Shown piece by piece: positions 12,705 to 25,470 of a stretch of 64,000 bases of DNA. The notes under the pieces were generated by a model. It was not told the DNA's origin. It saw nothing but the letters and a program-made list of their open reading frames with translations, and did not search any database. This stretch comes from Sapria himalayana (lineage: Eukaryota; Streptophyta; Magnoliopsida; Malpighiales; Rafflesiaceae), in NCBI GenBank assembly GCA_029783825.1, contig JAREIK010000780.1, positions 44,386 through 108,385 of the forward strand. Reading direction: 5' to 3'. How positions within the stretch are numbered: the stretch's first letter is position 1; each line of letters opens with the position of its first letter. A program made the position numbers and the translations under genes.

Positions 12705-13985
12705 TTTTTTTGTTTTTTTTTGGAAAATACACACTTTATTTATCATTTAGGCACACTACTTACAAGAGACTAAAAACTGAATAATTTAGGCCAACCCACC
12801 AAATCCTATGCACCTTAATGATTCTATGCATAAAATACATAAAAAAACATAATGCCTAATAATTAGAAGCATACGAATACAACTAATCACCTGGCATTCC
12901 TCGACTTCAGAGTTGGCATTGAGTCATTATGCAAACTACGACCTTTCCATCGGATTTATCCAAGCCTTTTGGAGGAACCTGAATGATGCACCATATTAAA
13001 ACTATGCAAATATATGATTGTTGCATGTCTGTGACATGCAACATCAAGCATTTGCTATGTCATTTCTATTCAATGGATACATGTTAAAACTAAATACCCA
13101 TAAATCCACAAGTCATAATCTAGGCACTTTGTCAATTCATTTTCACCTCTGAAATCCACATTCTTCTGCTCGAATGATCCTCAAAAGAGTATCTCTTGGG
13201 TTATAATGCTTCCTCCTAGAGCTCAGAAGTGGCTGTTTGTTGCGCCGACAAAAATATCAAAAATATGCATGCATCGGTGTGCATCGTGTGATGAGGTCCC
13301 ATCTCATAGTCTAATTATCTACACGTACAACCACCTAGAATACAAGTAAAATTACAAAATGCTATAAAGATGGGTCTTCTTACTCCCGGGAGTGTTGCAT
13401 CGACTAATGTGTATTTACAAAATGCATTAGTGGGCCCCACTTAAGCTACTCATGGGTCTAGTTGCCCTTATTGCATGCTACATAGAGAAGAGACAAAATT
13501 GTGTGTGTGAGTATGTCATGATCTATCTATACAAGTACATGGTGCATATAAGTCCAAAATACAAAAGACTACAAACATAAACTACAAGTTTGAATCTTTC
13601 TCTCCCGTGTGGCTGGTATGGATTCCATTTGCTTTACTAGTCCTTCTTGGTGATGCTTCGGATTTTTCCGGCTCTCCCATTAATCATGGATTACCCGCTA
13701 CTCATGTTGGCGATGGTTGGTGGCCCTCGTGTTGCCTGATAAGACTAGTGGGACCCACTCCGAGCTACTCTTGGGTTTACTCTCGACCACTTTGCTCAAT
13801 CTCCTCAGTGCTCTGAATGTTATCATACTGGTTTGCTAGTGGGCCCTCTACAAGTTGGTGGTTCATACTTCTGGCTGCTTTTAGGACTTGTTGTCCCCTC
13901 TAAATGCTACACCAAAACGGACAATAATATGTGCATGTGTGTACTGTGGTACGTTGCTATGTGTGTGTTGTGCAGTAGTATCACT
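12705..13985 (-). pseudogene. Polyadenylated retrocopy or LINE-like 3' end, block A
   Basis: On the minus strand the unit reads toward 12705 and ends with an AATAAA signal (plus-strand TTTATT at 12735-12740), 13 bp of spacer and a tail A9-C-A7 (plus-strand T-rich 12705-12721). That is the layout of a mature mRNA 3' end. Upstream lie GC-richer stretches with GTGGGCCCCAC-like strings. No RT, endonuclease or host-gene domain was recognised, so the parent transcript is unknown. Copy B keeps a 94-codon minus-strand frame at 27448-27732. In copy A a CCACCAACC versus CCACCCAACC difference shifts that frame. It may be a retrocopied non-coding RNA, a mostly untranslated mRNA end, or a truncated non-LTR element. 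Confidence 0.55.
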
Positions 13986-14739
13986 GTTTAGGAGTTTAGT
14001 AATTTAAGTTTTAGCTATTTTGTGATTATAGGTTTTATTTAAATAATTAAATAACAATAAAATTATTTTTATGATATTTTCCCATTTTCAAGGTTATAAC
14101 CATTGAAAATATAATAATAATTAATTTTTTTCAAATGTAATACAATATTTAATTATAATAATCATACAAATTAAATATCACGTAAATTCAATATAAATAA
14201 TTTTATTGATCGATATTATAATACTGTTCATAAAATAGATTAATAAACTATTATTAATAAGATATATATTAATTAAAATATATTTGCAAAACCTAAAACG
14301 ATTCATAAACAAAGTAAAATATATTACTAAATAATAATTTTTTATTTTTAAATTTTTGATTCTTTTTATAAGCTTATAAATTTTTTGATGATGATAAATT
14401 ATTTAATTATATTTGTCTCATTCATAATTTTATTTTGAAATTAATATTTCTATAAAAATAAACTAATAAATAATTAAAATGAATATTAAAATTATAATGA
14501 ATACAAATAAAAATGATTTTTATGATTAATTATTTAGGTATACCGGTTTAATGGTTTACGTATTTAAGAGTTTAGGAGTTTAGTGATTGAATTTTTTTTG
14601 CATTTAGTACATTATATGTTTTATTTAAATAATGACATAACAAAAAAATTACTTTTCAATTTTTTTATCTATTTTGAAGGTTATAAACTTTATAAATATA
14701 ATAATTTTTAAATTTTTTTCAAATGTGAATACAATATTT

Positions 14740-14910
14740 AGATATAATAACTTAATAATTATATATCTTGTAAATTAAAAATAAACAATTTTATTGATAG
14801 ATATTAATAAACTAAATATAAATATAAATATAATAATGATCAAAAAATAAATTAATAAACTATTAATTATTGATAAATATTTTTATATTATTATAAATAC
14901 TTAAACCTTT
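14740..14910. repeat. Compressed satellite monomer with ATAAAT microrepeat
   Basis: Two palindromes here are only about 375 bp apart (near 14680 and 15057) instead of about 590. The monomer runs through an ATAAAT microrepeat (about 14812-14834) and a short AT-rich join, then enters the next telomere-like module through an AAACCTTTAAAGATGG string, skipping the usual AATGATTCAAAATCAAAG and TTGTAATTAATATTT landmarks. The same compressed form is present at about 28720-28890, so it predates the duplication of this region. Confidence 0.75.
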
Positions 14911-17900
14911 AAAGATGGTTTAAATGTTTAAGTATTTAAGGGTTTTTGGGTTTAGGAATTTAATGATTTAAGCATTTAGGCATTTAGTAGTTTATAGGTT
15001 TTATATAAACAATAAAATAACAAAAAATTTATTTTTGTGATTATCTCATTTTCAAAGATGATAACATTTAAAAATATAATAATTTTTAAATTATTTTCAA
15101 ATGTAATATAATATTTAGTTATAATAATCTTTATAATTATATACCATGTAAATTCAATACAAACAATTTTATTGATAAATATTCTAATAATGATCAAAAA
15201 TAAATTAATAATCTATTATTAATAAGATAGATATCAATTAAATATAACTACAAAACCTAAAATGATTCAGAAGTAAAGAAAATATATTACTATATAATAA
15301 TTTTTTGTTTTGAAATTATTTTTTTTTAAGTTTATCAATAATTTTTGTGAAAAATAATTTATATAAATTTTTTTTGTCTAGCTCAATTTATTTTGTAATT
15401 AATATTTATATATAAATAAACATATAAATAATTAAAATGAATTTTTAAAATTATAATGAAAGAAATGAGATTTATTATTTATTATTTAGGGATACTGTTT
15501 TAATTTAAATTAGATTTGTCTCACAAATAATTTATTTTATAATTAATATATCTATAAAAATAAACTGATAAATAATTAAAATAAAAATTTGAAATTATAC
15601 TGAATAAAATTTAAAATGAGATTATTATTTAGTATTAATCTATACCAGTTTAACGGAATAAGTATTTAGAGGTTTTGTCATTTAGGAGCTTAGTAATTTA
15701 TTTTTTTAGGCTTTTAGTGGTTTATAGGTTTTATTTAAAAAATAAAATAACAAAAATTTTCTATAATTTGTTATCATTTTCATAGGGTATAACCTTTGAA
15801 AATATAATAATATTTACAATTTTTTGAAATGTGAATATAATATTTAGTTATAATAATATTAATAATTAGATATAATATAAATTTAATATAAATAATTTTA
15901 TTGATAGATAATATAATATTGATCAAAAATTAAATTAATAAACTATAAATAAAAAGATAGATATTAATTAAAAAATATTTACAAAATGCAAATTGATTCA
16001 AAATTAAAGTAAAATATATTATTGGATAATAATTTTTAATTTTTAAATTAATACTTCTTTTATAAGCATCTATTTTTATTATTAAAAATAAATTAATTAA
16101 ATTATATTTCCACACTCATAATTTATTTTGTAATAAATATTTCTATAAAAATAAACTAATAAATAATTAAAATGAATATTTAAAATTATAATAAATAGAA
16201 ATATAAATTAGATTTATTAATAATTAAGTAGTATATAGCAGCTAATGGTTTATGTATTTAGGCATTATGTGGTTTAGGAGTTTACTGATTTAACTATGTA
16301 TGAATTTAGTGGTTTATAGTTTTAATTTAAGAAAAAAATTGAAAAAAATTATTTTTATTATTTTTTGATATTTTAAAAGGTTATAACCTTTGAAAATATA
16401 ATAATATTTAAATTATTTGAAAAGTGAATAAATATTTATTTATAATAATCATAATAATTATATATCATATAAATTCAATATAATCAATTTTATTAATAAA
16501 TATTCTAATAATTATCAAAAAATAAATTAAAAATCTATTATGAATAAGATTGATTTTACTTAAAATATAATATCAAAACCTAAAATGATTCAAAAAGAAA
16601 GCAAAATATATTACTTAATAATAATTATTTGTTTTTAAATTTTTATTCTTTTTATAAGCTTATCTATTTTTTGATGAAAAATAATTTTTATAAATCATAT
16701 TTTTAACTCATAATTTATTTTATAATTAATATGTATATATAATTAAAAAACTAAAAAAACAAAATGAATTTTTTAAATTATATTGAAAACAAATAAAAAA
16801 TGAGATTTATTAATTATTATTTAGGGTATACACGTTTAAACAATTATCTATATAGGGTTATCGGGATTTTGTAGTGTATTGATTTAAGTGTTTAGGCATT
16901 TATTGATTTATAGGTTTTATTTAAACAATGAAATAATGAAAAAATATTTTTTTTTCACATGTTCAAAGGTAATAAACATTGAAAATATAATAATTTTAAA
17001 ATTTTTTTCAAAAGTGAATACAATATTAATTATTAATAATTATTAAATTTATATATCATATAAATTAAATATAAATATTTTTATTGATAAATATTATAAT
17101 AATGATCAAAAAATAAATTAATAATCAATTATTAATAAGTTAGATATCAATTAAAATATAATTACAAAACCTAAATTGATTCATAAACAAAGTAAAATAT
17201 ATTACTATATAATAATTTTTTGTTTTTAATTTTTTTATTCTTTTAATAAGTTTATCTATATTTTTTTGTTGAATCATAATTTATATAAATTTTATTTGTC
17301 TAACTTATAATTCATTTTCTAATTAATATTTATATAAAAATAAACAAATAAATAATTAAAATGAATATTTAAAATTATAATGAAAAAAATAAAAATGAGA
17401 TTTATTATTTATTATTTAGGATATACATGTTTAAAAAATTTATCTATTTAGGGTTTTCGAGATTTAGAAGTTATTGATTTATGTATTTAGGAATTTAATG
17501 GTTTCTGGCTTTTATTTAAACAATGAAATAACAAAAAATTTATTTTTTATATTTTTTCAAATTTTCAAATGTCATAACATTTTAAAATATAATAATTGTT
17601 AAATTTTTTACAAATTTGAATACAATATTTAGTAATAATAATAATTATCACTATATATAATATACACTAAATATAAACAATTTTATTGATAATATTATAT
17701 TAAGTATCAAATAAAAAATTAATAAACTATTATTAATATGATAGATATAAATTAAAATATAATTAAAACACCTAAAATGTTTCAAAATCAAAGTAAATTT
17801 ATTACTAAATAATACTTTTTTTTAGGTTTTGCCTCAATTAATAAGATTATATATTTTTGGATAAAAATAAATTATTTAAATTATATTTGTATTACTCATA

Positions 17901-18199
17901 ATTTATTTTGTAATTAATATTTCTATAAATTATTTAAATTATATTTAAGGTTTATGAGTTTAAAGGTTTAGATATTTAGGGGCTTCGGGGTTTAGGAGTT
18001 TAGATATTTATGTATTTAGGCATTTAATGGTTTATAAGGTTTATTTAAATAATGATATAACAAAAAATTTATTTTTGTTATATTTTCTCATTTTTGAAGG
18101 TTATAACCTTTGAAAATATAACAATTTTTAAATTATTTATATATGTGAATACTATATTTATTTATGATAATCATAATAATTATATATCATGTTAATTCA

Positions 18200-18305
18200 A
18201 AATAAACAATTATATTGAATTATTAATGATCAAAAAATATATTTACAAATAAAATATATCATGTTAATTCAAAAAATATTGATAGATATTATATTAATGA
18301 TCAAA
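18200..18305. repeat. Scrambled satellite locus with local duplicates
   Basis: Within about 100 bp the strings ATATATCATGTTAATTCAAAA and ATTAATGATCAAAAAATA each appear twice, separated by a short TTTACAAAT-type join. The regular order of one monomer is repeated and truncated. This looks like a small insertion copied from nearby sequence. Ordinary monomers of the same subtype (near 4250 and 34910) have the single, regular order. Confidence 0.65.
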
Positions 18306-21300
18306 AAATAAATTAATAAACTATTATTATAAGATAGATATTTTTTAAAATATATTTGCAAAATGTAAATTTATTCAAAATCAAATTAAAATATAATACT
18401 AAATAATAATTTTTTTGATGTATTGCTTCTTTTTATAAGTTTATATTTTTTGTTATTAAAAGTAAATTATTTAAATTATATTTTTCTTCCACATAATTTA
18501 TTTTTAATTTATAATTCTATAAAAATAAACTAATAAATAATTAAAATGAATTTTTAAAAATATAATGAATACAAATAAAATTGAGATTTATTATTTATTA
18601 TATAGGATATACTAGTTTAATGGTTTAAGTATATAGGTGTTTTGGGGTTTAGTGATTTAAGTGTTTAGGAATTTAGAGATTTATTGTTTTTATTTTAAGA
18701 ATAAAAAAATAAAAAATTAAATTTTTTTTTTAAATTTTTGAAGGTTATAACCTTTGAAAATATAATAATTTTTAATTTTTTTTAAATGTTAATATAATAT
18801 TTAGTTATAATATATTTAATAATTATATATAATCTAAACTCAATATAAATAATTTTATTAATAGATATTATAATATTGATCAATAAAAAATTAATAAACT
18901 ATTATTTATAAGAATGATATAAATTAAAATATAATTACAAAAACTAAAATGATTCAAAATCAAAATAAAATATATTACAAAATAATAAATTTTTGTTTTT
19001 AAAATTTTGCCTCTTTTTAAGCATATATATTTTTTTTGATAAAAAATAAATTATTTAAAATAGACCTATCTCACTAATAATTTATTTTGTAATTAATATT
19101 TCTATAAAATAAATTGATAAATAATTAAAATAAAAATTTAAAATTATACTGAATAAAAATTAAAATGAGATTTATGATTTATTATTAATCTATACAAGTT
19201 TAATGATTTAAGTATTTATATGTTTTATCATTAGATGTTTAGCAATTTATTTTTTTATGCTTTTAGTGGTTTATAAGTTTTATTTTAAAAAATAAAATAA
19301 CAAAAAAAATTTCTATAATTTTTTATCATTTTAATAGGTTATAACATTTGAAAATATAATAATATTTAAAATTTTTTGAACTTTTAATATAATATTTTGT
19401 TATCATAATATTAATAATTATATATCATATAAATTTAATATAAATAATTTTATTGATAGATATTATAATAATGATCAAAAATTAAATTTATAAACTATTA
19501 ATATTAAGATAGATATTAATTAAAAAATATTTACAAAACCCAAATTGATTCAAAATTAAAGAAACTTATATTACTTGATAATAATTTTTAATTTTTAAAT
19601 TTATACTTCTTTTTTAAGCGTAAATACTTTTATTAATTAAAAAAAATTATTTAAATTATATTTCTCGCACTCATAATTTATTTGTAATAAATATTTCTAT
19701 AGAATAAACTAATAAATAATTAAAATAAATATTTAAAATTATAATAAATAGAAATAAAAATTAGATTTATTAATTATTAAGTAGTATATTGGGGTTTAAT
19801 GGTTTATGTATTTAGTCATTACGAGGTTTAGAAGTTTACTGATTGAACTGTGTATGCATTTAGTGGTTATATGTTCTATTTAAAAAATAAATAAACAAAA
19901 AATTTATTTTTCTTATTTTTTGATATTTTCAAATGTTATAAACTTTGAAAATATAATAATTTTTTAATTTTTTTCAAAAGTGAATTCAATATTTCGTTAT
20001 AATAATCATTATATTTATATTTCATATAAATTCAATTTAAATAATTTTATTGATAGATATTCTAATAATGATCAAAAAATAAATTAATAATATATTATTA
20101 ATAAGATAGATATCAATTAAAATATAATTACAAAACCATTAAAGATTCAGAAGCAAAGCAAATTATATTATTATATAATAATTTTTTGTTTTTAATTTCT
20201 TTTTCTTTTATAAAGTTATCTATATTTTTTTTGATGAAAAATAATTTATATAAATTATGAGTGTCTAACAAATAATTTATTTTGTAATTAATTTTTATAT
20301 AAAAATAAACAAATAAATAATTAAAATGAATATTTAAAATTATAATGAAAAAAATAAAAATGAGATTTATTGTTTATTATTTAGGTTATATTCGATTAAA
20401 AAAAATTATATATTTTAGGTTTACGAGATTTAGAATTTATTCATTTATGTATTTCGGCATTTAGTTGTTTATAGGTTTTATTTAAACAATGAAATAACAA
20501 ATAAATTATTTTTGATATTTTTTCAAATTTTCAAAGATTATAACCTTTGAAAATATAAATACAATATTTAGTAATAATAATTATTATAACAATATATAAT
20601 ACAAACTAAATATAAACAATTTTATTGATAGATATTATATCAATTATCAAAAAATAAATTAATAATCTATTATTAATATTATATATATAAATTAAAATTT
20701 AATTACAAAAACTAAAATGATTAGAAATCAAAATAAATTTATTACTAAATAATAATTTTTGTTTTTTAATTTTTGCCTCATTTTATAAGATTATATTTTT
20801 TTTGATGAAAAATAAATTATTTAAATTATATTTATGGTTTATGAGTTTAAAGTTTTAAGTATTTAGGGGCTTTTGTGTTTATGAATTTATAGATTTAAGT
20901 GTTTAGGCATTTAGTGGTCAATAAGTTTTATTTAAACAATGATATACAAAAAAAAATTATTTTTATTTTTTTTTTCTAATTTTTGAAGGTTATAACCTTT
21001 GAAAATATAAAAATTTCTAAATTTTTTTTAAATGTAAATATAATATTTAGTTATAATAATCTTAATAAATATAAGTCATTTAAATTCGATATAAATATTC
21101 ACATTGCTAGATATTATAATAATGTTCAATAAATAAATTAATAAACAATTATTAATTACATAGATATTATTTAAAACTTATTTGTAAAATCTAAATTTAT
21201 TCAAAATCAAAGTATATATTACTAAATAATAATTTTTTTTAATAAACTGCTTTTTTATAAGTTTATATTTTTGTTATTAAAAAATTATTTAAATTATATT

Positions 21301-22329
21301 TGTCTTCCTCATAATTTATTTTGTAATTTATAATTCTATAAAAATAAACAAATAAATAATTAAAATAAATATTTAAAATTATTCTGAATACAAATTAAAT
21401 TGAGATTTATTATTTATTATTCACCATATACATGTTTAATGATTTAAGTATTTTGGTGTTTTGGGGATTAGTCATTTAATTGTTTATCCCTTAGGTGATT
21501 TTATCTAATTTTTGAAGGTTATAACCTTTGAAAATATAATAATTTTTAATTTTTTATAAAAATGTGAATATAATATTTAGTTATAATAATGTTGTTAATT
21601 ATATATAATGTAAAATCAATATGAATAATTTTATTAATAGATATTATAATAATGATCAATAAATAAATTAATAAACTATTATTAATTAGAATGATATAAA
21701 TTAAAATATAATTGCAAAATCTAAAATTATTCAAAATTAAATTAAAATAAATTACTAAATAATAATATTTTGTTTTAAAAATTTTTCCTCTTCTTATGAT
21801 CTTATATTTTTTTGATGAAAAATAAATTATTTATTTTATATTTGTCTCACAAATAATTATTTTTGTAATTAATATTTTAATAAAAATAAACTGATAAATA
21901 ATTAAAATGAATATTTAAGATTATAATGAATACTAATAAAAATGAGATTTATTATTTCTTATTCAAAGTAAACTAATTTAAAGGCTTATGTATTTATGGG
22001 CTTCGGGGTTTAGAAGTTTAGCCATTAAGAATTTAGGTATTTTGTGGTTTATATATTTTTTTAAAAAAATCTAATAACAAAAAAATTATTTTTTTATTTT
22101 TTCTTATTTTCAAAGGTTATATCCTTTGACAACATAATAATTTTAAAATTTTTTTAAAATGTGAAAATATTATTTTGTTATAATAATCTAAATAATTATA
22201 TATTATGTAAATTCAATATAAATAATTTTTTATAGATATTATGATGACAATAATAAAATAAATTAATAAACTATTATTAATAAGATAGATATTAAATAAA
22301 ATTTATTTGCAAAACCTAAAATGATTCAA

Positions 22330-22405
22330 AATTAAAGTAAAATATATTAATAAGATAGATATTAAATAAAACTATTATTAATAAGATAAAATATACAGGT
22401 TTAAA
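22330..22405. repeat. Scrambled junction with locally templated insertion
   Basis: The strings ATTAATAAGATAGATATT and AAATAAAACTATTATTAATA recur out of order between 22270 and 22400. The sequence then enters a telomere-like module at a CAGGTTTAAAAG string, where the usual ATTTTGTAATTAATATTT segment is absent. An extra, atypical monomer (22400-22980) therefore separates two subtypes that are adjacent at 8400-9000. Confidence 0.65.
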
Positions 22406-25400
22406 AGATTATATATTTAGGAGTTTTGAAATTTAAGAATTTAGTGATTTAAGTGTTTAGGCATTTAGTTGTTTATAGGTTTTATTTAAAAAATAAAATA
22501 ACAAAAAAAAATTTTCTGTTTTTTGATATCATTTTTGAATGATATAACCTTAGAAACTATAACAATTTTTAATGTTTTTTTAAATGTGAATACTATTTAG
22601 TTATTATAATCTTAATAATTATATATCATGTAAATTCAATATAAACAATTATATTGATATATATTATAATACTGATCGTGCAAAAGATTAATAAACAATT
22701 ATTAATAAAATAAATATTGTTTAAAATATATTTACAAAACCTAAAATGATTCAAAATCAAAGTTAAATATTTTACTAAATATTAAATTTAAATTTTTAAA
22801 TTTTTGTATCAATTTATAAGCTTATTTATTATTTGATGAAAAATAAATTATTTAAATTATATTTGTCTCACTATTAATTTATTTTTTAATTTATATTTCA
22901 ATAAAAATAAAGTAATAAATAATTAAAATGTATTTATAAAATTATAATGAATACTAAAAAAATACGTTTTATGATTTATTATTTAGGTTATACCTATTTA
23001 ATGGTTTACGTTTATTGTGGTTTTTGGGGTTAATGAGTTTATTGATTTATAGGTTTTATTTAATCAATGAAATAACAAAAAATTTATTTTTATGAATTTT
23101 CGTGATTTTCAAAGGTTATAACCATTGAAAATATAATAATTTTTTAATAGTTCTAAAATATGAATACAAAACTTAGTTATAATAATCTTAATAATTATAT
23201 TAGATGTAAATTCAATATAAAACAATTTATAAATATATATTATTTTGATGATCAACAAATAAATTAATACACTATTATTAATAAGACAGATATTAATTAA
23301 AATATATTTGCAGAACCCAAAATAATTCAAAATCAAAGTAAATTATATTACTAAAAAAATTTTCAATTTTTTCAATTTTGTTTTTTTTATAAGCTTATAT
23401 TTTTTTCATAATGAATAATTTATTTAAATTATTTATGTCTCACTCATTATTTATTTTGTAATTAATATTTCTATAAAAATACATTAAAAAATAATTAAAA
23501 TGAATATTTAAAATTATAATGAATACAAATAAAAATAAGATTTATTATTTATTATTTAGGTTATATAGGTTTAATTGTTTAAGTATTTAGGGGGTTTTGG
23601 GGTTTAGGAGTCTAGTGATTTAAATGTTTAGGCATTTAGTTGTTTATAAGTTTTATTAAAATAATAATTAAATAAAAAAATTATTTTTGTGATTTTTTAT
23701 CATTTTTGAAGGTTATAACCTTTGAAAATATAATAATTTTTAATTTTTTTTCAAATGTAAATATAATATTTAGTTTTAATAATCTTAAAAATTATAAGAC
23801 ATTTAAATTCAATATAAGTAATCTTATTATTAGATATTATAAAATTGATCAAATAATAAATTAATAAACTATTCTTAATAAGATTGATAGTAATTAAAAT
23901 ATAATTACAAAACCTATATATAATGTTTCAAAATCAAAGTAAAATATATTACTAGCTAATAATTTTTTGTTTTAAAATTTTTACTTCTTTTTATAAGCTT
24001 ATATTTTTTTTTGATTAAAAATAAATTATTAAAATTATAATTGTCTCGGTCATTATTTATTTTGTAATTAATATTTCTATAAAAAATAAACGAATAAATA
24101 ATTAAAATGAATATTTAAAATTATAATAAATACGAATTAAAATGAGATATATGATTTATTATATGTGTTATCCCAGTTTAATGGCTTGATTATTTAGGAG
24201 TTTTGTCATTTAGGAATTTATCAATTTATGTTTTTAGGTATTTAGTGGTTGATAGGTTTTATTTATATAATAAAAAAAATTTTTTTTTAGATTTTTTCTG
24301 ATTTTCAATGGTTATAACCTTTGAAAATAAAATAATTTTTAATATTTTTTGAAATGTGACTACCATGTATAATTATATTAATTTTACTAATTATATATCA
24401 TATAAATTCAATATAAATAATTTTAATGATAGATATTATAATAATTATCAAAAATTAAATTAATAAACTATTATTAATAATATAAATATTAATAAAAATA
24501 TATTTACATAACACAAAATGATTCAAAATCAAATCAAAATATATTACTAAATAATAATACTTAATTTTTAATTTTTTTTTGTTTTTATATGCTTATATTT
24601 TTTTTTATTAAAATAAATTATTTAAATAATATTTGTCTCACTCGAAACTTATTTTGTAATTAATTTTTCTAAAAAATTAAACTATAAATAATTAAAATGA
24701 ATATTTAAAATTATAATAAATAGAAATAAAAATGAGATTTATTATTTATTATGTTGTATATAGTTGTTAAAATGTTTATGTATTTAGGGGTTTCGGGATT
24801 TATGAGCTTACTAATTTAAGTAAGTAAGCATTTAATGATTTATAGGTTTTATTTAAAAAATGAAATAACAAAAAATTTATTTTTTTTATTTCTTCTCATT
24901 TTTTAAGGTTATAACCTTTGAAAATATAATAATTTTTAAATTTTTTTCAAAAGTGAATTCAACATTTAGTTATAAAAATCATTATATTTATATATCATAT
25001 AAATTCAATATAAACTATTTTATTGATAAATATTCTATTAATGATCAAAAAATAAATTAAGAATATATTATTAATAAGATAGATATCAATTATAATATAC
25101 TTACAAAACCTAAAATGATTCAGAAGAAAAGCAAAATATATTACTATATATTAACTTTTTGTTTTGAAATTTTCTTTTCTAATAAAATTTATCTATATTA
25201 TTTTGATGAAAAATAATTTATATATATTATATTTGGGTAACTCATAATTTATTTTGTAATTAATATTTATATAAAAATAAACAAATAAATAATTAAATTT
25301 GAATATTTAAAATTTAAATGGAAAAAAAATGAGATTTATTCTTTATTATTTAGGATGTACCGGTTTAATTTAAATTAGATCTGTTTCAGTAATAATTTAT

Positions 25401-25470
25401 TTTATAATTAATATTTATATAAAAATAAATGATAAATAATTAAAATAATAATTAAAATTATATTGAATAT

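Larger units (their letters stand above)
11413..13985. repeat. Passenger block, copy A
   Basis: This is a non-satellite, more GC-rich stretch of about 2.57 kb, also present at 25471-27957 and 30953-32799. The left junction follows a satellite string ending near GAATAATTAAAA. The right junction returns to satellite at a TTAGGAGTTTAGTAATTTAAG-like string. Both junctions match the other two copies, so the block was inserted once and amplified with its flanks. It comprises an unrecognised left half (11413-12628), a degenerate telomere-like tract (12629-12704), poly-T (12705-12721) and a minus-strand unit with a 3' end (12722-13985). Copy A alone carries a 111-bp tandem duplication. No convincing protein or RNA gene was recognised. 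Confidence 0.9.
13986..25470. repeat. AT-rich satellite array, segment 2
   Basis: About 21 monomers, with modules near 13990, 14530, 14895, 15490 (long), 16225, 16825, 17425, 17945, 18605, 19055 (long), 19780, 20385, 20840, 21425, 21970, 22400, 22990, 23570, 24170, 24765 and 25365. The subtype order from 20840 to the block B junction matches 7240 to the block A junction. Local scrambling is seen near 18215-18300 and 22340-22400. No gene is visible in this stretch. Confidence 0.95.

Noticed and set aside
11413..13985. LTR retrotransposon or Helitron as the identity of the passenger block.
   Set aside because: No direct terminal repeats, TG...CA ends, primer-binding site, or TC...CTRR hairpin end could be seen at the shared junctions.
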